Origin: Ruegeria atlantica
GTDB lineage: Bacteria; Pseudomonadota; Alphaproteobacteria; Rhodobacterales; Rhodobacteraceae
Reading direction: 5' to 3'
Length of the DNA: 64,000 nt
NCBI RefSeq assembly: GCF_013033965.1
Contig: NZ_WQFE01000004.1
Span: 186,001-250,000, forward strand
A program made the position numbers and the translations under genes. Shown here piece by piece: positions 26,515-36,596 of the stretch; positions within the stretch are counted from its first letter, which is position 1; the number at the start of each line of letters is the position of its first letter. Below the pieces are notes generated by a model that did no database searches, had not been told where the DNA came from, and saw nothing but the letters and a program-made list of their open reading frames with translations.

Positions 26515-27456
26515 ATGGCACCGCGTAAAATCATCATCGACACTGATCCCGGACAGGACGACGCCGTCGCCATCCTGCTTGCGTTGGCCAGCCCCGAAGA
26601 GATCGATGTGTTGGGCATCACTGCGGTCGCTGGAAACGTGCCGCTGGAACTTACGGCCAAGAACGCGCGGATCGTCTGTGAACTAGCCGGTCATACGCAT
26701 ATCCCTGTTTATGCCGGGTGCGACCGCCCCTTGAACCGACCTTTGGTTACGGCAGAACATGTGCACGGCAAGACCGGCCTTGACGGTCCCATCCTGCCCG
26801 ATCCCAAGATGCAACTGGCCGACGGTCATGCCGTCGACTTTATCATTGATACCCTGCGTGCACATGAACCGGGAACCGTGACGCTCTGTCCGCTGGGGCC
26901 GTTGACCAACATCGCCACCGCCTTTCAAAAAGCCCCTGACATTGTCGACCGCGTGCAGGAAATCGTTCTGATGGGTGGTGCGTATTTTGAGGTTGGCAAC
27001 ATAACTCCGGCGGCGGAATTCAACATCTACGTTGACCCGGAAGCCGCTGATATCGTGTTCAAATCCGGCGTTCATGTCGTCGTTATGCCGCTGGACGTGA
27101 CCCACGACGCGCTGGTCACGAAACACCGCAATGACGCCTTCCGCGCGCTTAACAGTAAGGTCGGCCATGCTGTGGCCGAGATGACGGATTTCTTCGAACG
27201 GTTCGACATTGAGAAATACGGTTCGGAGGGTGCGCCGCTGCACGACCCGTGCGTGACCGCCTATCTGATCCGTCCTGACCTGTTCTCTGGTCGGCACATC
27301 AACGTACAGATCGAAACACAGTCCGAACTGACGATGGGTATGACCGTCGCCGATTGGTGGCGCGTGACCGACCATCCGCCCAACGCGATGTTTATGGGAG
27401 AAGTTGACGCAGACGGCTTCTTTGCCCTTTTGACCGAACGGCTGGCCCGGCTATGA
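26515..27456 (+). CDS. Nucleoside hydrolase (IunH/Rih family)
   Basis: Ca-dependent N-ribohydrolase that splits purine or pyrimidine ribonucleosides into base and ribose. The 313-residue protein has the N-terminal metal site IIIDTDPGQDDAVAILLAL, the LMGGAYFEVGNITPAAEFN segment, and the C-terminal LHDPCVTAYLI. The ATG follows a perfect GGAGG (26503-26507). The stop overlaps the GNAT start by 4 bp, so the two form an operon after mazG. Confidence 0.93.
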   Translation: MAPRKIIIDTDPGQDDAVAILLALASPEEIDVLGITAVAGNVPLELTAKNARIVCELAGHTHIPVYAGCDRPLNRPLVTAEHVHGKTGLDGPILPDPKMQLADGHAVDFIIDTLRAHEPGTVTLCPLGPLTNIATAFQKAPDIVDRVQEIVLMGGAYFEVGNITPAAEFNIYVDPEAADIVFKSGVHVVVMPLDVTHDALVTKHRNDAFRALNSKVGHAVAEMTDFFERFDIEKYGSEGAPLHDPCVTAYLIRPDLFSGRHINVQIETQSELTMGMTVADWWRVTDHPPNAMFMGEVDADGFFALLTERLARL

Positions 27457-27902
27457 GCGCCGCACTTCGCCTTGCCCGCCCCGAAGACCTCGACCGCCTC
27501 ATGGGGCTTGTCTCGGCCTTTCACACCGAGGCTGGTATCGCCCAAGATATGGACCAGACGCGCAATGCGTTGACCCCATTGCTTGAGGGTATTCCCCACG
27601 GTTGCGTCTATCTGATCGGCCCCGGGCGTGCGCCGCTGGGCTATGTCATCCTGACCTTCGGTTGGTCGGTCGAGTTCGGCGGTATGGACGCCTTCGTGGA
27701 CGAGATTTACATCCGCCCTGCTGTCCGTGGCCGCGGCATCGCCACCGAGGTGCTGCTGGATCTGCCCAAAGCCTTGGCAGAGGCCGGTCTGACCGCCCTT
27801 CACCTGGAAGTCGATCGCGCGAACGAATCCGCGCAGAAACTTTACCTGCGCACCGGCTTCAAACCGCGCGATCGCTATGTCCTGATGAGCCGAAAGCTCT
27901 GA
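27453..27902 (+). CDS. GNAT-family N-acetyltransferase
   Basis: Acetyl-CoA-dependent N-acetyltransferase, 149 residues, with the acetyl-CoA motif IRPAVRGRGIATEVLLDL (RGRGIA) at about 89-106 and the C-terminal NESAQKLYLRTGFKPRDRYVLM. The acceptor is unknown. Its ATG overlaps the nucleoside hydrolase stop by 4 bp, so the two are translationally coupled; a functional link is not evident. Confidence 0.85.
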   Translation: MSAALRLARPEDLDRLMGLVSAFHTEAGIAQDMDQTRNALTPLLEGIPHGCVYLIGPGRAPLGYVILTFGWSVEFGGMDAFVDEIYIRPAVRGRGIATEVLLDLPKALAEAGLTALHLEVDRANESAQKLYLRTGFKPRDRYVLMSRKL

Positions 27903-27951
27903 TACGGATAGATTTTATCAGGCGCCTCCCGCCTGCCCCCCCGTGAACGCC

Positions 27952-28119
27952 CTAGCGGGCTTCACCGCGATATATGTAAGAGGGCGATTCCATGCCCAAT
28001 ACCGGGTCACTTGCTGACACCCGATCTCCTGTGATCGGGTAGGTGCCCGACCCCGCGCATGCGGCCAAAAATACAGTGCTGATCACCGAAGCTACGAGAA
28101 GGAATTTCGAACCAGTCAT
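27952..28119 (-). CDS. Small lipoprotein (55 aa)
   Basis: A 55-residue lipoprotein: MTGSKFLLVASVISTVFLAAC ends in a lipobox (FLAAC), so acylation occurs near residue 21, leaving a mature peptide of about 35 residues, AGSGTYPITGDRVSASDPVLGM.... GAAAGGAGAACGAA precedes the ATG, which fixes this start rather than longer options. I recognise no function. It stands alone between two GNAT genes, and the 149 bp upstream are AT-rich and likely hold its promoter. Confidence 0.7.
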   Translation of the reverse strand: MTGSKFLLVASVISTVFLAACAGSGTYPITGDRVSASDPVLGMESPSYIYRGEAR

Positions 28120-28268
28120 TTCGTTCTCCTTTCTGTAATGCAGGCACATTACGAAAGACCGGGATCGAACAAATAGGTAAAAGTTCACACAAAACTGAAT
28201 TTATGTACGTTTATTTCTGACAAAGGTGGTTTTTATCAGCAAAAACAATGCTCAATACATGAAAAAAT

Positions 28269-28808
28269 TTATCCGTTATGTGCAACTTCCGCGTGATCTT
28301 CGGACAATGACATCTCAAAAAACAATAATGTGTCCTTTGCGATCTCTGGAATCTCGGAATATGCGTCGCGCAACTGAAAGCCCATCGACAGATACAGACG
28401 CGTCGCTGCTTTCAGTGGTATTCCGGTGTCCATGCGAATGCAATCGAACCCCTGTTTTCGGCACTGTTCAATCAGGGACGCCATGACCGCATATCCCGCA
28501 CCTGTCCCGCGCGCGGCTTCGCTGACAAACACCCGTTTAATTTCGGCAATGCCCGGATCAATTGTGCGAAACATCCCGCAACCAACGGCGTGCCCATCCT
28601 TCAGCACCAGCCGCACACCACCGTCCGGACGGGCATGTTCGACTTCGATCTCATCCATCAGACGGGCATAAACGTCGCGGGGATAATAGGTTTTCACAAC
28701 ACGCACGGACTTGGCATCCAACGTCAGCAGAAAGTCACGATATTCCCAACACAAACGCCGAACCTCATCAAAGTGGTCCGGCGTTTTGGCTTCGATTACA
28801 TTAAGCAA
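28269..28808 (-). CDS. GNAT-family N-acetyltransferase with TTG start
   Basis: A 179-residue acetyltransferase; the acetyl-CoA motif is IKRVFVSEAARGTGAGYAVMASL (RGTGAG) at about 90-110 and the C-terminal part is AATRLYLSMGFQLRDAY. The frame has no ATG near the beginning; the only reasonable start is TTG at 28808, with GAGGA seven bases upstream. That GAGGA is the 3' arm of the hairpin that ends the eno transcript unit. Codon use is less GC-rich than in eno. Acceptor substrate unknown. Confidence 0.8.
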   Translation of the reverse strand: MLNVIEAKTPDHFDEVRRLCWEYRDFLLTLDAKSVRVVKTYYPRDVYARLMDEIEVEHARPDGGVRLVLKDGHAVGCGMFRTIDPGIAEIKRVFVSEAARGTGAGYAVMASLIEQCRKQGFDCIRMDTGIPLKAATRLYLSMGFQLRDAYSEIPEIAKDTLLFFEMSLSEDHAEVAHNG

Positions 28809-28812
28809 AACA

Positions 28813-28838
28813 TGATCCTCAAAAAAACACGAGGATCA
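28813..28838 (-). terminator. Hairpin after eno that also carries the next gene's ribosome binding site
   Basis: Read on the minus strand: TGATCCTC, a ten-base loop with seven T, then GAGGATCA, a perfect 8-bp stem, 17 bp after the eno stop. The 3' arm contains GAGGA, the only Shine-Dalgarno-like run before the TTG of the downstream GNAT gene. It may terminate eno transcription, gate translation of the GNAT gene, or both. Confidence 0.55.
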
Positions 28839-28855
28839 GTCTAGCATTTTTGGCG

Positions 28856-30169
<1,314 letters not shown>

Positions 30170-30203
30170 TCATAGCATCACCGGGCCAAAAGTAAACCGG
30201 CCA

Positions 30204-30217
30204 TGTTATCGCTAACA
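30204..30217. promoter_or_regulatory. Symmetrical operator-like site upstream of eno
   Basis: TGTTATCGCTAACA has 5-bp arms TGTTA/TAACA around the centre TCGC, 71 bp upstream of the eno ATG. A partial second half-site, CTAACA, follows at 30241. The form is that of a dimeric LacI-family operator; carbon-control regulators of alphaproteobacteria (PckR/CceR group) are reported to use a similar TGTTA-N4-TAACA palindrome, and eno would be a sensible target. Identity of the regulator is inference. Confidence 0.5.
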
Positions 30218-30278
30218 AGCATATTCACGATAGTTTAGGGCTAACAGCCCCCTGTTTGCGCCAACGTGCGACGATCCG

Positions 30279-31160
30279 TCAGGTAACAACCGCCATTTCA
30301 CGAGCCAACCTGCGTTCGCGAATAAAGGTGTACATGCCCGATCCGATAATCAGCGAGGCGCCTGCGATTGTCATCAGATCGGGGCGTTCACCGAACATCA
30401 GCATTCCGGCCGCAATGGAGAACACCAGGCGCGTGTATCGGAATGGCGTCAGGGCCGAGGCCTCACCAATCCGCATCGCTGTGACGATGCCGTAATAGCC
30501 CAGGACACCAAAGGCGATTGCCCCCAGATAGGGGCCAATTTGCCCGGTCTGCAGCGGTACAACGGACTGGGCGGAAAACACCATCAGAGCCGCTCCGGCA
30601 AGGGCAACGGCGATATAGGCCTGCATGGCAACAACGGATGAGGCCACACGGACGTCCAGCTTACGCGTGATCAGATCACGTGCTGCAATCGCAATGACGG
30701 TCGCCACCACGAACAGTGACTCGGGCTGAAACCCGTCCAGGCCTGGGCGAATAATCATCAGGACGCCGATAAAGCCGATCCCGATGGCGCTCCAACGTCG
30801 CCAGCCGACTTGCTCGCCCAGAAACAGAGCCGCGCCCATGGTCACGGCCAGCGGCATTGCCTGAAAAACGGCGGCAACCGTGGATAGCTCAACCAGAGAC
30901 AGCGCGGTGACAAAGGTCAGGGCACCAACCGCTTCTGTCCCTGCTCGTGCCAGCGGCAGGCCTTGCCAGGCCACCGGATCTAGGATGCGTTTGCGCGTGG
31001 CCAACGACATCGCCACGAAGACCAGACCACATACCAGCCCCAGCGCGATCATAATCTGACCCGTAGGGACAGTGATCGACAAATGCTTGATGAACATATC
31101 CTCAAGCGAGAAGGCCGCCATCGACCCGATGATCAGCAAAATGCCGTTTACGTTGTTCAT
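30279..31160 (-). CDS. EamA/DMT-family transporter
   Basis: Inner-membrane transporter of 293 residues with about ten hydrophobic helices in two EamA halves. The first starts MNNVNGILLIIGSMAAFSLE and the two half-ends are ALFLGEQVGWRRWSAIGIGF and GMLMFGERPDLMTIAGASLI, with the family's conserved Glu. Substrate unknown; members export metabolites or amino acids. The start at 31160 is preferred to an ATG 17 codons up because it begins at the first helix. It is upstream of eno on the same strand but separated by 145 bp with its own structures. Confidence 0.85.
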   Translation of the reverse strand: MNNVNGILLIIGSMAAFSLEDMFIKHLSITVPTGQIMIALGLVCGLVFVAMSLATRKRILDPVAWQGLPLARAGTEAVGALTFVTALSLVELSTVAAVFQAMPLAVTMGAALFLGEQVGWRRWSAIGIGFIGVLMIIRPGLDGFQPESLFVVATVIAIAARDLITRKLDVRVASSVVAMQAYIAVALAGAALMVFSAQSVVPLQTGQIGPYLGAIAFGVLGYYGIVTAMRIGEASALTPFRYTRLVFSIAAGMLMFGERPDLMTIAGASLIIGSGMYTFIRERRLAREMAVVT

Positions 31161-31296
31161 GCGCGTGTCCGTTGGGATGAGCTGATAAAATCTGAGCTCT
31201 TGAGTCACCAAAACCGGAACATGCGCGACGTCGCAAGCCCTATTGCGACATGATTCATGAATTGCCGTGCGGCAACCAATCGCGTTTCGTGATGGA

Positions 31297-31710
31297 TCAG
31301 TCCTGTTCCAGCGGTACGCCGTACAGCTCCAGCCGATGCCCTTTCAGCTTGTACCCAAGCTTGGCTGCGATTTTTTCCTGCAGGGCTTCGATTTCGGGAT
31401 CGACAAATTCGATCACTTCCCCCGACTGCATGTCGATCAGGTGGTCGTGGTGGTCCCGCTCGGCATCTTCATAGCGTGCGCGCCCGTCTCCAAATTCCAA
31501 CCGCTCCAGAATCCCGGCTTCTTCGAACAGCTTCACGGTGCGATAGACCGTGGCAATCGAGATACCCGAATCCGCCTTTGAAGCGCGGGCATACAGTTCT
31601 TCTACATCCGGATGGTCATCACTTTGCTGCAACACCTGAGCAATCGTGCGGCGCTGACCCGTCATGCGCAGACCTTTGGCTTCGCAACGGGCGATGATCG
31701 TGTCGGACAT
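31297..31710 (-). CDS. fur: Fur-family metalloregulator (Fur/Mur type)
   Basis: Metal-responsive repressor of 137 residues. The winged helix includes RMTGQRRTIAQVL and ISIATVYRTVKLFEEAGILER; the regulatory metal site includes ARYEDAERDHHDHLIDMQSGE. The C-terminus LGYKLKGHRLELYGVPL lacks the extra CxxC pairs of E. coli-type zinc-structured Fur. In Rhodobacterales and rhizobia such proteins often respond to manganese (Mur) rather than iron, which fits here but needs testing. The second regulator of this group, Irr, has a different histidine pattern. Single gene. Confidence 0.87.
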   Translation of the reverse strand: MSDTIIARCEAKGLRMTGQRRTIAQVLQQSDDHPDVEELYARASKADSGISIATVYRTVKLFEEAGILERLEFGDGRARYEDAERDHHDHLIDMQSGEVIEFVDPEIEALQEKIAAKLGYKLKGHRLELYGVPLEQD

Positions 31711-31781
31711 AGTGACCCTCAGAGTAGTTCGGGTTTCTGTCTTAATACGTCTGCGCCGCTGGCGCCACAGGGGAATTGAAC

Positions 31782-32486
31782 CTAAGCGACCCGGCGAAGG
31801 TCAGCCCAGATCGGAAGGTGATCTGATGCGATATGCGCAGGCCGCGCTTTGTGGACGCCATGCACCACAGCCTCAAGCCCAGCGCCCAGCGCGATCCGAT
31901 CCAGAGCGCCCAGAGGCTGTGCAGCCGGGAAACTGGGAACCGGGGGCAAAAATCGCATGTCGGGCGCAAGATGATCGAGCACCGGCTGGCGAGACCACTC
32001 GTTGAAATCTCCGGCCCATACGGTAGGCATCTGATCCAGATCCTCATCGCAGCGCCGGAGCTGGTGAATCTGCTGCCGCCGAGAAGCGGGCAGAAGCCCA
32101 AGATGCATGCCCATGACACGAAGCGGTCCAATCTGCGTATCGAACTCGACCCGAACGGCACCGCGAGGTTCCAGCCCGGGCAGGTCATGGTGACCGGTTT
32201 TGCGCACGTCGATTTTATCTCCGCGCCAGATGACTGCATTCCCGTGCCAGCCAAGACTGCCCGCGCCGCCAAGATCGACAATCTGCCACCCCGCCTCGTC
32301 CAGCATGAAATGCGGCAACGCGGCCGGTCGCGGCGGCAAACGTTTGTCAGCTTCCTGCAGCACTACGATATCGGCTTGCATGCTTTCAATCACCTGCATG
32401 ATGCGCTGAGGTTGGCGACGAAAATCCAAGCCCACGCATTTCTGAATGTTGTAGCTTGCAATCCGCAGGGTTGAATGAGGCGACAT
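31782..32486 (-). CDS. Endonuclease/exonuclease/phosphatase family protein
   Basis: A 234-residue EEP-fold metal-dependent phosphodiesterase. Conserved features: LRIASYNIQKCVG at the N-terminus (catalytic Asn), VVLQEADKR (metal Glu), WAGDFNEWSR (Asp-Phe-Asn), LDRIALG, and HIASDHLPIWADL at the end (catalytic His). There is no signal peptide and no membrane segment, so it is cytoplasmic. The family ranges from DNA repair enzymes to phosphoinositide phosphatases and the substrate cannot be told. Single gene on the minus strand downstream of fur's upstream region. Confidence 0.82.
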   Translation of the reverse strand: MSPHSTLRIASYNIQKCVGLDFRRQPQRIMQVIESMQADIVVLQEADKRLPPRPAALPHFMLDEAGWQIVDLGGAGSLGWHGNAVIWRGDKIDVRKTGHHDLPGLEPRGAVRVEFDTQIGPLRVMGMHLGLLPASRRQQIHQLRRCDEDLDQMPTVWAGDFNEWSRQPVLDHLAPDMRFLPPVPSFPAAQPLGALDRIALGAGLEAVVHGVHKARPAHIASDHLPIWADLRRVA

Positions 32487-32703
32487 AGGGTTCCGATCAA
32501 ATGGATGCCCCCCAAAGTGCCACGCTGGTGGCCGGGTGCAACCCCGGTCTTTTGTAATATTGGCAGATTCAAGCGTTTAGCGCCTACCGAATGCCTAAAA
32601 TTAAGGCAAGCAATTGGACCAGACAGGACAAGCTTGATCCACGGGGCACTGATACTCTATCGACGAAACATGGCCATTACAGGCCTGACTTCCGGGAGCA
32701 TCA

Positions 32704-33591
32704 ATGGTTTCCAGTAACGCACTCTCGAACAACCGCACATGGGCAAGCATCGTCCTAGTGGTCGGAGGCATGATGTGGGGTCTTTACTGGATCCCCGTGC
32801 GGTTCTTCTATGACCTCGGACTAACCGGGCCTTGGCCGGGGATCGCGATGTACAGCGTTGCGTTGGTGGGTCTGGTTCCATTTATCTGGAAAGAGCGAAC
32901 AGCGCTGGCCCTGCAATGGCGCGACATTGTGTTCAGCGGAATGTTCACCGGCGCGGCCTTCAGCCTCTATTCCATCAGCCTTGTCTATACGGATGTGGTG
33001 CGGTCGATCCTGTTGTTCTACCTCACCCCGATCTGGGGCACGATTCTGGGCCGTGTGTTTCTGGGCGAACGCCTGAGCCTGGGGCGGCTTGCAGGTCTTG
33101 CCAGCGGTGTCGGCGGTCTATTCGTCGTGCTGGGCGACTCGGGTGGCATTCCCCTGCCCCGAAACACCGGCGACTGGATGGCGCTTGCGTCGGGCATGTG
33201 CTGGGCGCTGGGTACGCTGGGGTTGTACCGAACCAGTACGATCTCAGCCCCAGGTCAGGTCTTTGCCTTTGTCGCAGGCGCGCTGATCCTCTCTCTGGTC
33301 AGCCTCATGGTCCTGCCCGAACCTGTATTGCCAACAATCACGCGGGCCGATCTTCTTTGGACCCTTCAGTTTGTGCTCTTGTCGGCCTTCTACACCCTAC
33401 CCATGGTGTTCATGACCATCTGGCCCGCGACCAAGCTGTCCCCTGCCAGGGTCGGCATACTGCTGATGAGCGAGGTGGTCGTTGGCCTGGCATCGGCCGC
33501 CGCATTTTCTGGCGAGCCCTTTGGGTTGCGCGAGCTGTTGGGTGCGATCCTGATCGTCAGTGCCGCGGTGCTTGAAATCGTACGGGACTAA
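32704..33591 (+). CDS. EamA/DMT-family transporter
   Basis: Inner-membrane transporter of 295 residues with ten hydrophobic helices. GGMMWGLYWIPVRFFYDLGL opens the first EamA half, which ends in GRVFLGERLSLGRLAGLASG; the second half ends in EVVVGLASAAAFSGEPFGLR. The substrate is unknown. A weak ribosome binding site (CCGGGAG) precedes the ATG. It is the third member of this superfamily in the window and is not close to the others, so they are not a recent tandem duplication. Confidence 0.83.
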   Translation: MVSSNALSNNRTWASIVLVVGGMMWGLYWIPVRFFYDLGLTGPWPGIAMYSVALVGLVPFIWKERTALALQWRDIVFSGMFTGAAFSLYSISLVYTDVVRSILLFYLTPIWGTILGRVFLGERLSLGRLAGLASGVGGLFVVLGDSGGIPLPRNTGDWMALASGMCWALGTLGLYRTSTISAPGQVFAFVAGALILSLVSLMVLPEPVLPTITRADLLWTLQFVLLSAFYTLPMVFMTIWPATKLSPARVGILLMSEVVVGLASAAAFSGEPFGLRELLGAILIVSAAVLEIVRD

Positions 33592-33687
33592 GCAACGACC
33601 CGCCTTGACCATCAAAGCAACTGTTGGCCTATCCCTTTCAAGTGTTTATCTGTTGCAGAGTTTGATGCCCTATCAGGACGTTACGAG

Positions 33688-34659
33688 ATGTCGACGCCAA
33701 ACGCGGAACGCAGAAAACAGCTTGAAGGGCGCGCCCTGATCGTGGCCATGGGCGGCAACCTTTTCATGGGCGCGGCAGGTATTCTGGCTGGGGTTTTGTC
33801 CAACTCCAACGCTATCATGATGGATGGCCTGTATTCGCTGGTCGGCTTTGGCTCGGCATTTCTGGGACGTCGGATCAGCCAAAAGATTGACGCAGGCCCC
33901 GACAAGCGCCGCCCCTTTGGCTATGCGGCGGATGAGGCCATCTTTTCCACCTTCCGCTCTCTGTCCTTGCTTGGGTTGGTGCTGTTTGCCATCTCGAACG
34001 CGACCAAGAACATCTATAGCTACTACAACGGTATGATGCCCGAGCCGCTGATTTTCGGCCCGATGTTCATCTATTTCGCCGCCATCGGCCTAACCTGCGT
34101 TTTGTTGTGGGGGTTTCACTATTTCACCTGGCGGCAGACCGGAAAGGCCAGTGCAATCCTGCGGCTGGAATCCAAAGCCGCGCTGTTCGATGGCCTGTTC
34201 ACCGCCGCAGCAGCAATTGGTCTTGGTGCAATCTACCTGTTCCGGGATGGGCCCCTATCGGCGATCGCACCCGTCGGCGACTCGATCATCGTGCTGTTTC
34301 TGTGCGTCCTGGCCATCGGATCATACCTGCGCGACTTCCGCGGCGGATTGGGTGAGTTGGCAAACGCCACCGCCAGCCCCGAACTTCTTGCCGCGGCGCG
34401 TCGTGCGTTGCGCCCGGCAATCGCCGAGGACGGTGGCGCATTGCGGGACATGTCCGTAACCAAGCAAGGTCGGACCATTTTGATAACCGTCTATTACAAC
34501 CCCTTGCGCGCGATTACCGCCGAAGAGGTCGATACCCTGAACCTGCGCATGGTCCGGGATGCCCGCAGGGCAATCGACGGGGCGGATGTCTATTTGATGA
34601 TCTCGCAATATGCGCGGCGCTGGCCGGATGAGATCAATCCCTATCGTGATGAGGCCTGA
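33688..34659 (+). CDS. Cation diffusion facilitator family transporter
   Basis: Inner-membrane metal/proton antiporter of the CDF family, 323 residues. MAGNLF-like first helix (IVAMGGNLFMGAAGILAGVL), the metal site helix NSNAIMMDGLYSLVGFG with its Asp, the basic RRPFGYAADEAIFSTFRSLS loop, and ESKAALFDGLFTAAAAIGLG in helix five. A cytoplasmic C-terminal domain follows from about residue 225. The family exports Zn, Fe, Co or Mn; the metal is not readable here. Single gene with the SelO gene converging on it. Confidence 0.85.
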   Translation: MSTPNAERRKQLEGRALIVAMGGNLFMGAAGILAGVLSNSNAIMMDGLYSLVGFGSAFLGRRISQKIDAGPDKRRPFGYAADEAIFSTFRSLSLLGLVLFAISNATKNIYSYYNGMMPEPLIFGPMFIYFAAIGLTCVLLWGFHYFTWRQTGKASAILRLESKAALFDGLFTAAAAIGLGAIYLFRDGPLSAIAPVGDSIIVLFLCVLAIGSYLRDFRGGLGELANATASPELLAAARRALRPAIAEDGGALRDMSVTKQGRTILITVYYNPLRAITAEEVDTLNLRMVRDARRAIDGADVYLMISQYARRWPDEINPYRDEA

Positions 34660-34670
34660 GCAGTCAAAAC

Positions 34671-36089
34671 TCAGGTTCCACAGAACGTGGCGTGCACCAC
34701 CTCACTGTCGGTCGGGGGGCGTTTCAGATCATCCGCATCCGGCTGATCTTCATAAGGTTGCGACAGCACAGAATTCAGCCTTTGGAACGGCGCGTAATCG
34801 CCCTGAACGGCGGACTTGATCATCTGCTCAACCCGGTGATTGCGCGGGACGAATGCCGGGTTTGCGGCGGTCATTGTGGTGGCCGGGTCTTGCTCACGCT
34901 CTAGACGGGCAGTCCAGCCTTCGGACCAGGCATCATACGCCGTGGGGTCGGTAAACTGATCCCGCGCGGCATCACCGCCCAGCGCGCGAAACGTATTGGT
35001 GAAATCCGACTGGTTTTGCGCCATACGTGTCAGCAGATCCGAAATCAGTTCCAGATCGCCCTCTTCCTCGGTCACCAACCCGATCTTGGCGCGGAACCTT
35101 TTTAGCCAGTTCTGCTGCAACAAATCCGGCATGGCATGCACGATTTCGGTCGCTTCTTCTACGGCGGCGTCCTTGTCTTCCATCTGCTGGATCAGCGCGG
35201 TCGCCAATTGCGCGACGTTCCAAACGGCGATGTCGGGCTGGTTGGAATAGGCATAGCGCCCCATTCGGTCAATCGAACTGTAGACCGTGTTCGGATGATA
35301 GCTGTCCATAAAGGCGCAGGGCCCATAGTCGATGGTTTCGCCGGCGATTGAGCAATTGTCGGTGTTCATCACCCCGTGGATGAAGCCCACGCTCATCCAA
35401 GCTGCGATCAGCTTCGATTGTGCCTCGACCACCTCACGCAACAGGCCCATCGGCCCGTCCGCATTGGGATAGTGGCGATCAATGGCGTATTCTGTCAGGC
35501 GACGCAGGCTGTCCAATTGACCGCGCGCCGCGAACACCTGAAATGTCCCGACCCGCAGATGGCTTTGCGCCACGCGGGTCAGAACCGCGCCGGGCATTGG
35601 CCCTTCGCGCAGAACGACCTCCCCGGTCTCAACAGCAGCCAGCGCACGGGTTGTTGGGATGCCCAGCGCGTGCATCGCCTCGGACACCACGTATTCCCGC
35701 AGCACCGGCCCCAGCCATGCGCGGCCATCCCCCTGACGGCTGAACGGAGTCGGTCCGGATCCTTTAAGCTGGATATCCCGACGTATGCCATCCGTCCCGA
35801 TGGTTTCGCCCAGCAGAACAGCGCGGCCGTCGCCAAGCTGCGGGTTATAGTTGCCGAACTGATGTCCCGAATAAAGCTGCGCAATTGGCTCTGCGCCTTC
35901 GGGCAACGCGTTGCCGGAAAAGGCCTCGGCCATCTCTTCGACATCGCCCGGCGTGATCTGCAGGATTTTCGCCAATTCCGTGTTGAAGGCGATCAGGCGT
36001 GGGGCACGAACAGGGATCGGCGCCTGCCGCGCATAGAAACTGTTGGGAAGGCGGGCGTAGCTGTTATCAAACGGGATCGTCAGGGTCAT
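34671..36089 (-). CDS. selO: Protein adenylyltransferase SelO (YdiU)
   Basis: Pseudokinase that transfers AMP to Ser, Thr or Tyr of target proteins, linked in E. coli to redox defence. The 472-residue protein starts [21 protein letters not shown] and contains [40 protein letters not shown], the inverted active-site segment [23 protein letters not shown] and NP-containing FVPRNHRVE. The usual C-terminal Cys of the selenoprotein region appears as the end HATFCGT. The frame stays open for 90 codons upstream, but homology begins at 36089. It is divergent from the cupin gene by 84 bp. Confidence 0.93.
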   Translation of the reverse strand: MTLTIPFDNSYARLPNSFYARQAPIPVRAPRLIAFNTELAKILQITPGDVEEMAEAFSGNALPEGAEPIAQLYSGHQFGNYNPQLGDGRAVLLGETIGTDGIRRDIQLKGSGPTPFSRQGDGRAWLGPVLREYVVSEAMHALGIPTTRALAAVETGEVVLREGPMPGAVLTRVAQSHLRVGTFQVFAARGQLDSLRRLTEYAIDRHYPNADGPMGLLREVVEAQSKLIAAWMSVGFIHGVMNTDNCSIAGETIDYGPCAFMDSYHPNTVYSSIDRMGRYAYSNQPDIAVWNVAQLATALIQQMEDKDAAVEEATEIVHAMPDLLQQNWLKRFRAKIGLVTEEEGDLELISDLLTRMAQNQSDFTNTFRALGGDAARDQFTDPTAYDAWSEGWTARLEREQDPATTMTAANPAFVPRNHRVEQMIKSAVQGDYAPFQRLNSVLSQPYEDQPDADDLKRPPTDSEVVHATFCGT

Positions 36090-36173
36090 GCCGCAAACAT
36101 ATTCCTTGCGCACACGAATACCATAGCGGATCGCACGATCACGTGCATAATCGGACCAATGACGAGAGGCCCC

Positions 36174-36593
36174 ATGACCGCACAACAGATTATCGAGCAT
36201 CTGAAACTGGAACAACACCCCGAGGGCGGCTGGTTCCGCGAAACCTGGCGCGCGGACAACGCGGGTCGCGCCACCGGCACCTGCATCTATTTCCTGTTGG
36301 CCGCGGGTGAAAGCAGCCATTGGCACCGCGTGGATGCAACCGAAATCTGGCTCTATCACTCGGGCGCGCCGCTGATCCTATCGCTGAGTGCAACCGATGA
36401 CGGCCCCGCCACCGACCACCTGCTGAGCCCGGATCTGTCACAAGGCGCGCCACAACTGATTGTACCCAAGAACCATTGGCAGGCCGCGCGCACCACAGGG
36501 GAGTATACGCTGGTCAGTTGCACCGTTTCCCCGGGTTTCGAGTTCGACGGTTTCGAACTGGCCGAACCGGGGTTCGACATCCGGCGTGGCTGA
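36174..36593 (+). CDS. DUF985 cupin-fold protein
   Basis: A 139-residue cupin of the DUF985 family. The start [21 protein letters not shown] contains the family hallmark [29 protein letters not shown] holds the likely metal-binding histidines and WLYHSG the second cupin motif. GCTVSPGF-type end ([17 protein letters not shown]) is also conserved. The enzymatic role is unproven. A GAGAGG lies before the chosen ATG; an in-frame ATG five codons upstream is possible. It is followed after 3 bp by the desaturase gene. Confidence 0.85.
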   Translation: MTAQQIIEHLKLEQHPEGGWFRETWRADNAGRATGTCIYFLLAAGESSHWHRVDATEIWLYHSGAPLILSLSATDDGPATDHLLSPDLSQGAPQLIVPKNHWQAARTTGEYTLVSCTVSPGFEFDGFELAEPGFDIRRG

Positions 36594-36596
36594 TGC

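Noticed and set aside
35376..36173. Long open frame joining upstream of the DUF985 cupin gene, giving a 405-residue protein
   Set aside because: The first 265 codons are the antisense of selO and have no family features; cupin homology starts at [10 protein letters not shown] with its own ribosome binding site.
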